The notes beneath the pieces are model-generated. The model had not been told where the DNA came from. It did not search any database and saw only the letters and a list, made by a program, of their open reading frames with translations. From NCBI GenBank assembly GCA_946811695.1, contig OX328126.1:2816771-2880770 (forward strand): DNA of 64,000 nt. The letters run 5' to 3'. Below, one piece after another: positions 22,085 through 33,445 of this stretch. A program made the translations under genes and the position numbers. This DNA comes from Gonocerus acuteangulatus. Taxonomy: Eukaryota > Arthropoda > Insecta > Hemiptera > Coreidae. Positions within the stretch are counted from its first letter, which is position 1. Every line of letters begins with the position of its first letter.

Positions 22085-22797
22085 GTACAACATTATCTCG
22101 AAGCTATCCAACATCTTAGGCACCTCAACAGGAAACTGATAGTATCCTAAGCAGAAATCTTAGGCACCTCAACTGGAAACTGATAGTATCCTAAGCAGAA
22201 CATTATCTCGAAGCTATCCAACATCTTAGGCACCTCAACTGGAAACTGATAGTATCCTAAGCAGAACATTATCTCGAAGCTATCCAACATCTTAGGCACC
22301 TCAACTGGAAACTGATAGTATCCTAAGCAGAACATTATCTCGAAGCTATCCAACATCTTAGGCACCTCAACTGGAAACTGATAGTATCCTAAGCAGAACA
22401 TTATCTCGAAGCTATCCAACATCTTAGGCACCTCAACTGGAAACTGATAGTATCCTAAGCAGAACATTATCTCGAAGCTATCCAACATCTTAGGCACCTC
22501 AACTGGAAACTGATAGTATCCTAAGCAGAACATTATCTCGAAGCTATCCAACATCTTAGGCACCTCAACTGGAAACTGATAGTATCCTAAACAGAACATT
22601 ATCTCGAAGCTATCCAACATCTTAGGCACCTCAACTGGAAACTGATAGTATCCTAAACAGAACATTATCTCGAAGCTATCCAACATCTTAGGCACCTCAA
22701 CTGGAAACTGATAGTATCCTAAGCAGAACATTATCTCGAAGCTATCCAAAATCTTAGGCACCTCAACTGGAAACTGATAGTATCCTAAGCAGAAATT
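22085..22797 (-). repeat. 66 bp tandem array, about 11 units
   Basis: On the minus strand the unit is CTTAGGATACTATCAGTTTC, CAGTTGAGGTGCCTAAGATG, TTGGATAGCTTCGAGATAAT, G, TTCTG. The first 40 bp match an internal stretch of the Helentron-like family (11124-11165, GCTTAGGATATAATCAGTTT then GGTGCCTTAAATCTT). The first unit is cut to 42 bp. A 221-codon minus-strand ORF runs through because 66 is divisible by three; it consists only of the 22-residue repeat and has no start context. Confidence 0.95.
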
Positions 22798-23620
22798 ACT
22801 AAATTTAAACACCGATATCTCTGAACTAGATCGCAGAACCTTATTTGTAGGAAATGTAAAAAAAAAAAAAAAAAGAAGACAAAAAACTTTCCAATAGATG
22901 CTAAATAGTTATTACACTTTTTAAGCAGGTTTCGAGGTTGTCGGTGGACCTAAAGAATATTTATGTTTCAGAATTTTACCAGAAGGCCCTAAACTAAATA
23001 ATTTTCAGATGTAAGATTGTGAACAGACGCATATGGTGATAAAAGTTCTAATTTGACGGACCGGTATTTTAGTGACTTATCCAGGACTTATTGATTGGGT
23101 TATGAGGTAGACTTCTTGAGCGATCTTCCTCCTCTGCTGGTAGACAGGAATCTTCCTAATTCGAAAAAATAGTTCTTTTCCACTTCCGAAATCAACAGCA
23201 AGAGTTTCTAAGCTTTCCAAACAAAGCTAATGATAAGGAGAATGAACACGTGTACATGTAAACCAGTTTGACAGTTCTTGGGATTCGGTTGAGTGATTTT
23301 TCCTTATTGATTCAATTCGTTCCATACTGTTCGGTTATTGAATGCCATTTCAGACTGTTGATCTGATTTGCCTGGTTGTGAAGGTCGCCTGGACATCTGC
23401 TGGTTCATTTGCATGGTTAGTGTTTGCCTTTCTGGTGACGAGTCTTGGCGGGATTTCTGATAAAAGATAACGTTTCATTTCCATTAGTAAATATCATAAT
23501 ACGTGCTTTGTCTCTTCTCGGAGAAAATCAATGAAGACATTTTCTGGATATTGAAGGAGTTAGGACGGTAAGAGTAATAGTTTTAGAAATAATTATTTTA
23601 TTTTACTTATTAATTTATTT
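22798..23620. other. Unassigned region
   Basis: No coding domain, repeat or RNA is recognised; a 15 bp poly-A occurs at about 22859. Confidence 0.4.
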
Positions 23621-23624
23621 TGGC

Positions 23625-23700
23625 ATGGTCTAGTGGTTAACGCCTTAGATTCTCATGCGGGAGATGGGTTTCGTGTCCCACCGGCGGCAAGAATGTTTCT
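23625..23700 (+). mobile_element. tRNA-like SINE head
   Basis: GGCATGGTCTAGTGGTTAAC, then GATTCTCATGCGGGAGATGG and a degenerate B-box region (GGTTTCGTGTCCCACC). It matches the head of the SINE at 20806, including GCGGGAGATGG, but no body or poly-A follows; Helentron-like sequence begins at once. A true tRNA gene is unlikely because the T arm is damaged. Confidence 0.6.
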
Positions 23701-24843
23701 CGTTTAGCTTTAACCGTTTTCGAGAAAAGTGGAAAAATAGTTGTTGAATCGAGGTTTTGGTTTGGTTACTTAGAATCAAGGGATTCAATTCAAATATTTT
23801 CTGAATGTTTGAAATTCATATAAACAAAGATTTTTAAATTTTGGTTACGTTTGAAGTTAAGGAAGGATTAAAATAAAATATTTTATTTATAGACATGAAA
23901 AGTTTTGGGAACTTCGCATATTATCCTTAATATCTCGAAAAAAAAGCTGGGAAATCGTGGTAATTGGATATAAACTATTCGAAAGCTTACTAAATTCTCT
24001 ACAAAAATGATTCTGAAGCAATTTTCGATTCAGCGATGCCACTCGGAGAAATAGGTGCTTAAAACTTCAAATGTGTTTGTTTTGTTCTTTTGAACGGGTT
24101 TTGTCTTTGTTTAAATAACTTTTTAATTGAAATTATCTGTAAAATTAGTATTATAATAAAAGAAAATAAGAAACAGTAAGGAGTGTGTTTATCGAGCGAA
24201 CCTTGACAAAGGAGTCATTTTTCTGTCAGGTAGTGGTATGCACCCTTGCAACCTTGACAAGGGAGTCATTTTTCTGTCAGGTAGAGGTATGCACCCTTAC
24301 AACCTTGACAAGGGAGTCATTTTTCTGTCAGGTAGTGGTATGCACCCTTACAACCTTGACAAGGGAGTCATTTTTCTGTCAGGTAGTGGTATGCACCCTT
24401 ACAACCTTGACAAGGGAGTCATTTTTCTGTCAGGTAGTGGTATGCACCCTTACAACCTTGACAAGGGAGTCATTTTTCTGTCAGGTAGAGGTATGCACCC
24501 TTACAACCTTGACAAGGGAGTCATTTTTCTGTCAGGTAGAGATATGCACCCTTACAACCTTGACAAGGGAGTCATTTTTCTGTCAGGTAGAGGTATGCAC
24601 CCTTACAACCTTGACAAGGGAGTCATTTTTCTGTCAGGTAGAGATATGCACCCTTACAACCTTGACAAGGGAGTCATTTTTCTGTCAGGTAGAGGTATGC
24701 ACCCTTACAACCGTGACCTATTTGTGGTAATAAATCATTTCATGAAAGGTCTAACCAAACTGTTTCTATTTCAACCTTTCCAAATGACATTAGGGATAAG
24801 AACGGAACCGCGCTAAGATGATGCAGTTCCCGTGAGTCGGACT
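23700..24843 (+). mobile_element. Helentron-like element, copy 3, carrying a minisatellite
   Basis: The body shares AACCGTTTTCGAGAAAAGTG, AAAGTTTTGGGAACTTCG and GAAAGCTTACTAAATTC with copies 2 and 6. After the 51 bp array come CATTAGGGATAAGAACGG, AACCGCGCTAAGATGATG and the end GTGAGTCGGACTTTT. The 5' end is missing. A central minisatellite between body and 3' end is usual for DINE-1/HINE elements. The 3' end abuts a mariner transposase fragment. Confidence 0.7.
24202..24712 (+). repeat. 51 bp tandem array, 10 units
   Basis: Units with CTTGACAAGGGAGTCATTTT, TCTGTCAGGTAG and GGTATGCACCCTTACAAC. Variation is limited to GTAGTGG / GTAGAGG / GTAGAGA. As 51 is a multiple of three, two overlapping ORFs of 181 and 192 codons span it; both are repeats of a 17-residue unit and I do not call them genes. 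Confidence 0.96.
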
Positions 24844-24845
24844 TT

Positions 24846-25031
24846 TGTATGAGCAATGCGATCCAGATTCCAAGAACTGTGTGATGAACACCAACTTCTT
24901 TCGCAAAGTCCCGGGTAGTTTTGCGAGAGTTTTCTTCCACCCAAGTCCTCAGTAAGTCGTGATCAACAACAGAAGGACTAACGCCACCTTTCGTTTCTTC
25001 AAGATCAAAATCTTTATTTACTTGTTGCTGG
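24846..25031 (-). pseudogene. Mariner-type transposase N-terminal fragment
   Basis: The minus-strand translation includes DFDLEETKGGVSPSVVDHDL, then LRTWVEENSRKTTRDFAKEV, then GVHHTVLG. This is the helix-turn-helix part of mariner transposases (consensus in outline: GDFDLED--RSGRPS-VDDDLL--LVE-DPRQTTRELAE-LGVS-STV). The arginines and the proline of the GRP linker are lost. The frame ends where the Helentron-like 3' end begins (24843) and, on the other side, where a MITE is inserted (25040), so this is a doubly interrupted relic. Confidence 0.75.
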
Positions 25032-25039
25032 ATCGTAAC

Positions 25040-25306
25040 CACGGGCGATTATCGGGGGGGAAGGGGGGCTGCAGCCCCCCCCTGAAATTTTGATTTGATG
25101 GTAAAAACTTGTCGTAAAACCCTTAAAAATAAATTAAATAAGATCACTTAGTCATAAAAAATATTTTATTTTACGTGTAATAGCGTTTTAGTTGCCTAAA
25201 ACTATTCCAAGCTCTAAATTTTTAGTATTCCATACCCCGGAACTGGTCTCAGCCCCCCCGAAATTTTCCCAGCCCCTCCCGAAATTATTTTCTATATACG
25301 CCCATG
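25040..25306. mobile_element. hAT-type MITE (CATGGGCGTATA family), copy 1
   Basis: Terminal inverted repeats CACGGGCGATTAT and TATATACGCCCATG. ATCGTAAC stands at 25032-25039 and 25307-25314, a perfect 8 bp target duplication. Inside are G/C homopolymer stretches near both ends (GGGGGGCTGCAGCCCCCC and CAGCCCCCCCGAAATTTT) and an AT-rich centre with GTAATAGCGTTTTAGTTGCC. It has no ORF. The 8 bp duplication and the CA start point to hAT mobilisation. Confidence 0.92.
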
Positions 25307-25483
25307 ATCGTAACGGAGGCGACTAGCAAATTATTAAGTCCATATGGAAACGTCAGCTCAAAATCTTTAAGACAATATGTGTGGAACATCGCTGCACTGT
25401 ACAATAACTCATGCTTCCTTCACGTCAAACAACGTTAGAATTACGCGCGGTTTAAGAAAACGATGTAGAAAATCATGGTTTGA

Positions 25484-25741
25484 CATGGGCGTATATAAGG
25501 GGGGGGGGCCGAGGGAGCGGCAGCCCCTCCAGAAATTTTCATTTGATGGTAGAAATGTCTCATAAAAACCTTAAAAATAAATGAAATAAGATCACATAGT
25601 TTATTTTAGGTGTAATAGCGTTTTAGTTGCCTAAAACAATTCCAAGTTCTAAATTTTTCATATTCCATACCCCGGAAATGGTCTCAGCCCCCCCGAAATT
25701 TTCCCAGCCCCTCCCGAAATTATTTCCTAAATACGCCCATG
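25484..25741. mobile_element. hAT-type MITE, copy 2
   Basis: Ends CATGGGCGTATATAAGG and AATACGCCCATG; TGGTTTGA at 25476-25483 and 25742-25749 is a perfect 8 bp target duplication. It is 258 bp, with the same internal order as copy 1. Confidence 0.95.
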
Positions 25742-25937
25742 TGGTTTGACACGATCAATTTCAGAGATCCTTACTCCTAGAGAATGTAACACAAACTAAA
25801 CTAGTCTTAAAGTAAAAACAACAATAATAACCATCGTCTATTTACAATGTAGATGATCTTGGTTCACTTGTCCATGCCTAAACAAAATGAATATTCAAAA
25901 CCTGCAATATTTTTGCACCAACTCAATATAAGTCCGA

Positions 25938-28900
25938 TGAGGTGGCAGTATTTGAGTCTAGTGTAGGCTCGAGTCTTTATTCTCTATTGCTTTGAGATGA
26001 GGTGACAGTATTTGAGTCTAGTGTAGGCTCGAGTCTTTATTCTCTATTACTTTGGGATGAGGTGACAGTATGTAAGTCTAGTGTAGGCTCGAGTCTTTAT
26101 TCTCTATTGCTTTGGGATGAGGTGACAGTATTTGAGTCTAGTGTAGGCTCGAGTCTTTATTCTCTATTGCTTTGGGATGAGGTGACAGTATTTGAGTCTA
26201 GTGTAGGCTCGAGTCTTTATTCTCTATTGCTTTGGGATTAGGTGACAGTATGTAAGTCTAGTGTAGGCTCGAGTCTTTATTCTCTATTACTTCGGGATTA
26301 GGTGACAGTATGTAAGTCTAGTGTAGGCTCGAGTCGTTATTCTCTATTACTTTGGGATGAGGTGACAGTATGTAAGTCTAGTGTAGGCTCGAGTCTTTAT
26401 TCTCTATTGCTTTGGGATGAGGTGACAGTATTTGAGTCTAGTGTAGGCTCGAGTCTTTATTCTCTATTGCTTTGGGATGAGGTGACAGTATTTGAGTCTA
26501 GTGTAGGCTCGAGTCTTTATTCTCTATTGCTTTGGGATGAGGTGACAGTATTTGAGTCTAGTGTAGGCTCGAGTCTTTATTCTCTATTGCTTTGGGATTA
26601 GGTGACAGTATGTAAGTCTAGTGTAGGCTCGAGTCTTTATTCTCTATTACTTCGGGATTAGGTGACAGTATGTAAGTCTAGTGTAGGCTCGAGTCGTTAT
26701 TCTCTATTACTTTGGGATGAGGTGACAGTATGTAAGTCTAGTGTAGGCTCGAGTCTTTATTCTCTATTGCTTTGGGATGAGGTGACAGTATTTGAGTCTA
26801 GTGTAGGCTCGAGTCTTTATTCTCTATTACTTTGGGATGAGGTGACAGTATTTGAGTCTAGTGTAGGCTCGAGTCTTTATTCTCTATTACTTTGGGATGA
26901 GGTGACAGTATGTAAGTCTAGTGTAGGCTCGAGTCTTTATTCTCTATTGCTTTGGGATGAGGTGACAGTATTTGAGTCTAGTGTAGGCTCGAGTCTTTAT
27001 TCTCTATTACTTTGGGATGAGGTGACAGTATTTGAGTCTAGTGTAGGCTCGAGTCTTTATTCTCTATTGCTTTGAGATGAGGTGACAGTATTTGAGTCTA
27101 GTGTAGGCTCGAGTCTTTATTCTCTATTGCTTTGGGATGAGGTGACAGTATTTGAGTCTAGTGTAGGCTCGAGTCTTTATTCTCTATTGCTTTGGGATTA
27201 GGTGACAGTATGTAAGTCTAGTGTAGACTCGAGTCTTTATTCTCTATTGATTTGGGATGAGGTGACAGTATTTGAGTCTAGTGTAGGCTCGAGTCTTTAT
27301 TCTCTATTGATTTGGGATGAGGTGACAGTATTTGAGTCTAGTGTAGGCTCGAGTCTTTATTCTCTATTACTTTGGGATGAGGTGACACTATTTGAGTCTA
27401 GTGTAGGCTCGAGTCTTTATTCTCTATTGCTTTGGGATTAGGTGACAGTATTTGAGTCTAGTGTAGGCTCGAGTCTTTATTCTCTATTGCTTTGGGATGA
27501 GGTGACAGTATTTGAGTCTAGTGTAGGCTCGAGTCTTTATTCTCTATTACTTTGGGATGAGGTGACAGTATGTAAGTCTAGTGTAGGCTCGAGTCTTTAT
27601 TCTCTATTGCTTTGGGATGAGGTGACAGTATTTGAGTCTAGTGTAGGCTCGAGTCTTTATTCTCTATTGCTTTGGGATGAGGTGACAGTATTTGAGTCTA
27701 GTGTAGGCTCGAGTCTTTATTGTCTATTACTTTGGGATGAGGTGACATTATTTGAGTCTAGTGTAGGCTCGAGTCTTTATTCTCTATTGCTTTGGGATGA
27801 GGTGACAGTATTTGAGTCTAGTGTAGGCTCGAGTCTTTATTCTCTATTACTTTGGGATGAGGTGACAGTATTTGAGTCTAGTGTAGGCTCGAGTCTTTAT
27901 TCTCTATTGATTTGGGATGAGGTGACAGTATTTGAGTCTAGTGTAGGCTCGAGTCTTTATTCTCTATTGCTTTGGGATGAGGTGACAGTATTTGAGTCTA
28001 GTGTAGGCTCGAGTCTTTATTCTCTATTACTTCGGGATGATGTGACAGTATTTGAGTCTAGTGTAGGCTCGAGTCTTTATTCTCTATTACTTTGGGATGA
28101 GGTGACAGTATGTAAGTCTAGTGTAGGCTTGAGTCTTTATTCTCTATTGCTTTGGGATGAGGTGACAGTATTTGAGTCTAGTGTAGGCTCGAGTCTTTAT
28201 TCTCTATTGCTTTGGGATGAGGTGACAGTATTTGAGTCTAGTGTAGGCTCGAGTCTTTATTCTCTATTGCTTTGGGATCAGGTGACAGTATTTGAGTCTA
28301 GTGTAGGCTCGAGTCTTTATTCTCTATTGCTTTGGGATGAGGTGACAGTATTTGAGTCTAGTGTAGGCTCGAGTCTTTATTCTCTATTACTTTGGGATGA
28401 GGTGACAGTATGTAAGTCTAGTGTAGGCTCGAGTCTTTATTCTCTATTGCTTTGGGATGAGGTGACAGTATTTGAGTCTAGTGTAGGCTCGAGTCTTTAT
28501 TCTCTATTACTTTGGGATGAGGTGACAGTATTTGAGTCTAGTGTAGGCTCGAGTCTTTATTCTCTATTGATTTGGGATGAGGTGACAGTATTTGAGTGTA
28601 GTGTAGGCTCGAGTCTTTATTCTCTATTGCTTTGGGATGAGGTGACAGTATTTGAGTCTAGTGTAGGCTCGAGTCTTTATTCTCTATTACTTCGGGATGA
28701 TGTGACAGTATTTGAGTCTAGTGTAGGCTCGAGTCTTTATTCTCTATTACTTTGGGATGAGGTGACAGTATGTAAGTCTAGTGTAGGCTCGAGTCTTTAT
28801 TCTCTATTGCTTTGGGATGAGGTGACAGTATTTGAGTCTAGTGTAGGCTCGAGTCTTTATTCTCTATTGCTTTGGGATGAGGTGACAGTATTTGAGTCTA

Positions 28901-30480
28901 GTGTAGGCTCGAGTCTTTATTCTCTATTACTTCGGGATGATGTGACAGTATTTGAGTCTAGTGTAGGCTCGAGTCTTTATTCTCTATTACTTTGGGATGA
29001 GGTGACAGTATGTAAGTCTAGTGTAGGCTCGAGTCTTTATTCTCTATTGCTTTGGGATGAGGTGACAGTATTTGAGTCTAGTGTAGGCTCGAGTCTTTAT
29101 TCTCTATTGATTTGGGATGAGGTGACAGTATTTGAGTCTAGTGTAGGCTCGAGTCTTTATTCTCTATTACTTCGGGATGATGTGACAGTATGTAAGTCTA
29201 GTGTAGGCTCGAGTCTTTATTCTCTATTACTTTGGGATGAGGTGACAGTATTTGAGTCTAGTGTAGGCTCGAGTCTTTATTCTCTATTGATTTGGGATGA
29301 GGTGACAGTATGTAAGTCTAGTGTAGGCTCGAGTCTTTATTCTCTATTGCTTTGGGATGAGGTGACAGTATTTGAGTCTAGTGTAGGCTCGAGTCTTTAT
29401 TCTCTATTACTTTGGGATGAGGTGACAGTATGTAAGTCTAGTGTAGGCTCCAGTCTTTATTCTCTATTGCTTTGGGATGAGGTGACAGTATTTGAGTCTA
29501 GTGTAGGCTCGAGTCTTTATTCTCTATTACTTTGGGATGAGGTGACAGTATTTGAGTCTACTGTAGGCTCGAGTCTTTATTCTCTATTGATTTGGGATGA
29601 GGTGACAGTATTTGAGTCTAGTGTAGGCTCGAGTCTTTATTCTCTATTGCTTTGGGATGAGGTGACAGTATTTGAGTCTAGTGTAGGCTCGAGTCTTTAT
29701 TCTCTATTACTTCGGGATGATGTGACAGTATTTGAGTCTAGTGTAGGCTCGAGTCTTTATTCTCTATTACTTTGGGATGAGGTGACAGTATGTAAGTCTA
29801 GTGTAGGCTCGAGTCTTTATTCTCTATTTCTTTGGGATGAGGTGACAGTATTTGAGTCTAGTGTAGGCTCGAGTCTTTATTCTCTATTGCTTTGGGATGA
29901 GGTGACAGTATTTGAGTCTAGTGTAGGCTCGAGTCTTTATTCTCTATTACTTCGGGATGATGTGACTGTATTTGAGTCTAGTGTAGGCTCGAGTCTTTAT
30001 TCTCTATTACTTTGGGATGAGGTGACAGTATGTAAGTCTAGTGTAGGCTCAAGTCTTTATTCTCTATTGCTTTGGGATGAGGTGACAGTATTTGAGTCTA
30101 GTGTAGGCTCGAGTCTTTATTCTCTATTGATTTGGGATGAGGTGACAGTATTTGAGTCTAGTGTAGGCTCGAGTCTTTATTCTCTATTACTTCGGGATGA
30201 TGTGACAGTATGTAAGTCTAGTGTAGACTCGAGTCTTTATTCTCTATTGCTTTGGGATGAGGTGACAGTATTTGAGTCTAGTGTAGGCTCGAGTCTTTAT
30301 TCTCTATTGCTTTGGGATGAGGTGACAGTATTTGAGTCTAGTGTATGCTCGAGTCTTTATTCTCTATTGCTTTGGGATGAGGTGACAGTATTTGAGTCTA
30401 GTGTAGGCTCGAGTCTTTATTCTCTATTGCTTTGGGATGAGGTAACAGTATTTGAGTCTAGTGTAGGCTCGAGTCTTTAT
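25938..30480 (+). repeat. 60 bp satellite, about 76 units
   Basis: Unit: GATGAGGTGACAGTATTTGA, GTCTAGTGTAGGCTCGAGTC, TTTATTCTCTATTGCTTTGG. Frequent variants are GTATGTAAG for GTATTTGAG, TTAC or TTGA for TTGC, and TTCGGGATGATG. Higher-order copying is visible: a six-unit block repeats at 360 bp (26221 and 26581), and the TTCGGGATGATG variant recurs at 240 bp steps (28691/28931/29171 and 29711/29951/30191). The 20-residue frame gives a 1,013-codon ORF (27442-30483) without regular gene context; in the left part the frame is broken by TGGGATTAG stops. I treat it as non-coding. Confidence 0.96.
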
Positions 30481-30482
30481 TA

Positions 30483-30519
30483 GCGCGGTTCCTCCCTCCC
30501 CCATAGGGAGGAACCCCGC
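30483..30519 (+). other. 5' hairpin of the Helentron-like element
   Basis: GCGGTTCCTCCCT and AGGGAGGAACCCCGC form a stem of about 13-15 bp with a short C-rich loop. The same stem is seen at 642-680 and, inverted, at 10632-10668, with changes kept in pairing in part. Confidence 0.85.
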
Positions 30520-30617
30520 TTATAAGGTTGATACAATGAAACAATCCGGAAGTGCCGACTAGAAAATTTTGCGTTTCAGAACCCCTAGAAACCGAAAATA
30601 ACGGTGGTTCAAATTTG

Positions 30618-30711
<94 letters not shown>
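30618..30711. repeat. (TA)n microsatellite within copy 6
   Basis: Long TA tract with two GTATATATT/TTTATATAT interruptions at the same internal position as in copies 1 and 2. Confidence 0.95.
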
Positions 30712-30716
<5 letters not shown>

Positions 30717-32866
30717 CTGTTCGCTCTCTAAATAGAAGACGAATGGTCCGATTTTGATGAAATTTGGTACAAAAATCTGTCGTCCAATTTGAAAGGTCAA
30801 GTTCGTTAACCAGCAAAATCCGCCCACTGGAAGATGGCGTTTGGGGCGAAATTCGCGCAGAAAAAATCGTAACGCTTACGTTTTTGAGTTCATAAGCTTG
30901 TAAGTACTCGTTTTATAGGCTTCTTGGACTAGAAAAACGAATGAAACCATTTTCAAGGCGATAGCTTTAACCGTTGTCGAGAAAATTGGAAAAATAGTTT
31001 TTGAATACCGTTTTTGGTTTGGGTACTTAGAATAACGGGATTCAGTTGAAACATTATGTGCATGTTCTACTTTCATTAAAACTAATATGTTGAAAGTTAT
31101 GTTACGTTTGGAGTTAAGGAAGGGTTAGAATAAAATATTTTATGAACAGATATGAAAAGTTTTGGAAACTTCGTATACTTTCATTAATATCTCGAACACG
31201 GTTGGGAAATCGTGGTAAGTGGATTGAAACTATTTGAAAGCTTACTAAATTCTCTACAAAAATGATTCTAAAACTATTTTTGATTAGGTTATGTCAATCG
31301 GAGAAATAAATGCTTAAAACTTCAAATACGTCTGTTTTGTTCGTATGAACGGGTTTTTGTCGTTCTTTTTGTAATTTTTGTCTTTTTCCCTTGGTTTTTT
31401 ATTGCTTTTTATTTCTTTAATTTCTTATGTTGTATTTGTAAGGAAAATGTATGTGTGTGTAAAACAGGATAGGTAAAATGAGACCAATTTTCTGTTGTCA
31501 GAAATAATGAAAAGTTTTGGGAACTTCGTATAATTTCTTAATATCTCGAAAACGGTTGAAAATCTTGGGAAGCGAAAGGTTACCATTCGAAAGCTTACTA
31601 AATGGTCTACAAGAAAGGTTCTAAAGAAAGTTTTGAATAAGCGAAGTAATGTCAGCTTTGGATTTGTCGATTTCCTTCAAATGTCTTGAAACTGTCGAGG
31701 CTCCTACTCTGAGTTCTTTGGCATATTCCCTAGTGTTTTTAATTGCTTATAGTAGTCAAATGTATTTGTCAATAAAACAGGATACGTATAATTAGAATCA
31801 ATATTTTGTTTGTTAGAATTCGAAGATGCCGTATGAATATCTAGATTACAGTACTGGTGTTGATTTCATTCTTTAGAATTATTCTTGGTATTCCCTATTT
31901 TCATCTGTTACCCATAGTTTTTTATTGTTAGTAGATTTTTCTTATTGATTGTAGAATATAAATCTATTTGGCTATAAAACAGGATACGTAAAATTAGTGA
32001 CAATATTTCGGAGGTTTCTGAGCGAAATACTTTTAAGATTTTCTACCACCACGAACGGCTTTTTTCCTCTATTTTTATCCACTAGATAGGCTTTATTTTG
32101 CATATTATTCTATATAAGTTTTATTCAGCAGGGGATTCTGATGAAATATCGTGTTTTTGCTGTGGATTTTAATTACGATGTATCTAAGATTGGATAACAT
32201 TAGCGAGTCTACATAGTTAAGAACCGACGACGGAGGATTACTTCTTGCTATGATTTAGTCTACATATGTATATTAAGTCCTAAATCCAAAAAATAAACTT
32301 CACAACGGTTAGATACTATGAGCGTATATGGCGGTTCAATGCCCGTAGAACACAATGGGGCCGCAGGAAATTTACCTGCTAAGAGTTAATCCTCAAGAGC
32401 TGTAAATATACCCCAGGTATCTGCCGACACAATACAAAGCCTAGGCGGAGAGCACCCCAAAAACACAGATCCAAAAATAGGTTATATACTAAATATTCAT
32501 AAAGACTACTTAGTTGTAAACCGATTCATCAATTAGCAATCAATAGTTTTCAACAAAGGTTATATACTAAATATTGATAAAAAGTATTTAATTAGAAAAA
32601 AATCAATATTCCACAAGACTTGTTTTTGGTCCATTTGTGTCTACTCCGTAGACTTAATTAGGTATATTATTCTATTGTAGTTGGGCAACTAAACTTTGTT
32701 TTATTTTGTTAAATAAAGTTTTTTTTTTTGACTTGTTATTCGTCAAGACTTTTATTTGTCCTTGTGTATTTACTAGATACGTTTTATTCGGCATATTATT
32801 CTATATAGGCTATATTAGGCAGGGTATTCTACTCAATCTTGTGTACTTCTTCTTGATCCTTCTGTA

Positions 32867-33121
32867 CATGGGCGTATATAAAAACAATTTCGGGGGGGGG
32901 GCTGAGACCATTTCCAGGGTATGGAATACTAAATATTTAGAGCTTGGAATAGTTTTAGGCAACTAAAACGCTATTGCACGTAAAATAAAATATGTTTTAT
33001 GAACTAAGTGATCTTATTTAATTTATTTTTAAGGGTTTTACGAGAAGTTTTTATCATCAATTCAAAATTTCGGGAGGGGCTGCAGCCCCCTCAGCCCCCC
33101 CCCCCCTCATATACGCCCATG
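32867..33121. mobile_element. hAT-type MITE, copy 3
   Basis: Ends CATGGGCGTATATAAA and CATATACGCCCATG, 255 bp, flanked by CTTCTGTA on both sides (32859-32866, 33122-33129), a perfect 8 bp duplication. It is nested in the Helentron-like element. Confidence 0.95.
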
Positions 33122-33412
33122 CTTCTGTATCCTCTAGAAAGGCTTTATTAGGCATATTTTGTATTGATTTATAGAGCTTTGCTTTAGAATGAGAGCCAGA
33201 TTCTGTAATTTCCGCTTCTGTGTAAAAGTTAGCTACTGTCGGTGTCCCTGACGCCTTAATATCACTTTTATTCGAGATGTTCGAGAGGATTTTGACAATT
33301 TTCACGAGATATATAAAAAAAATAAGTTTATTTCTTTTCTAAGCTTATCAAATGGCACTAGGGACATGAACGGAACCGCGCTAAGATGCTGCAGTTCCTG
33401 CGAGTCGGACTT

Positions 33413-33437
33413 TTTCTCTATTACTTTGGGATGAAGA
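33413..33437 (+). repeat. Residual 60 bp satellite monomer piece
   Basis: TCTCTATTACTTTGGGATGA at about 33412 is identical to the satellite monomer and is the right-hand continuation of the array interrupted at 30480. The next part of the monomer (GGTGACAGTA) is lost. Confidence 0.85.
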
Positions 33438-33445
33438 TTGTATTG

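Larger units (their letters stand above)
30481..33412 (+). mobile_element. Helentron-like element inserted in the 60 bp satellite, copy 6
   Basis: The left satellite flank ends GAGTCTTTAT and the element starts TAGCGCGGTTCC; the right end is GCGAGTCGGACTTT and satellite resumes as TCTCTATTACTTTGGGATGA. Joined, the flanks restore one monomer, so both ends are defined to within one or two T residues. The content is: 5' hairpin (30483-30519), AT tract, conserved body, long diverged middle with a nested MITE (32867-33121), then GGAACCGCGCTAAGATG (33373-33389) and the 3' hairpin. Insertion next to T residues, a subterminal inverted partner and a 3' hairpin fit Helentron-type rolling-circle elements; no protein is encoded. 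Confidence 0.78.

Noticed and set aside
22147..22812. 221-codon minus-strand ORF
   Set aside because: Pure 22-residue repeat from the 66 bp array; the monomer derives from non-coding Helentron-like sequence.
23625..23700. Functional tRNA gene
   Set aside because: The T arm is damaged, no terminator-like T run follows in place, and the sequence matches the SINE head at 20806.
24185..24816. Two overlapping + strand ORFs of 181 and 192 codons
   Set aside because: Both run through the 51 bp array and consist of a 17-residue repeat; two frames of one array being open points to chance.
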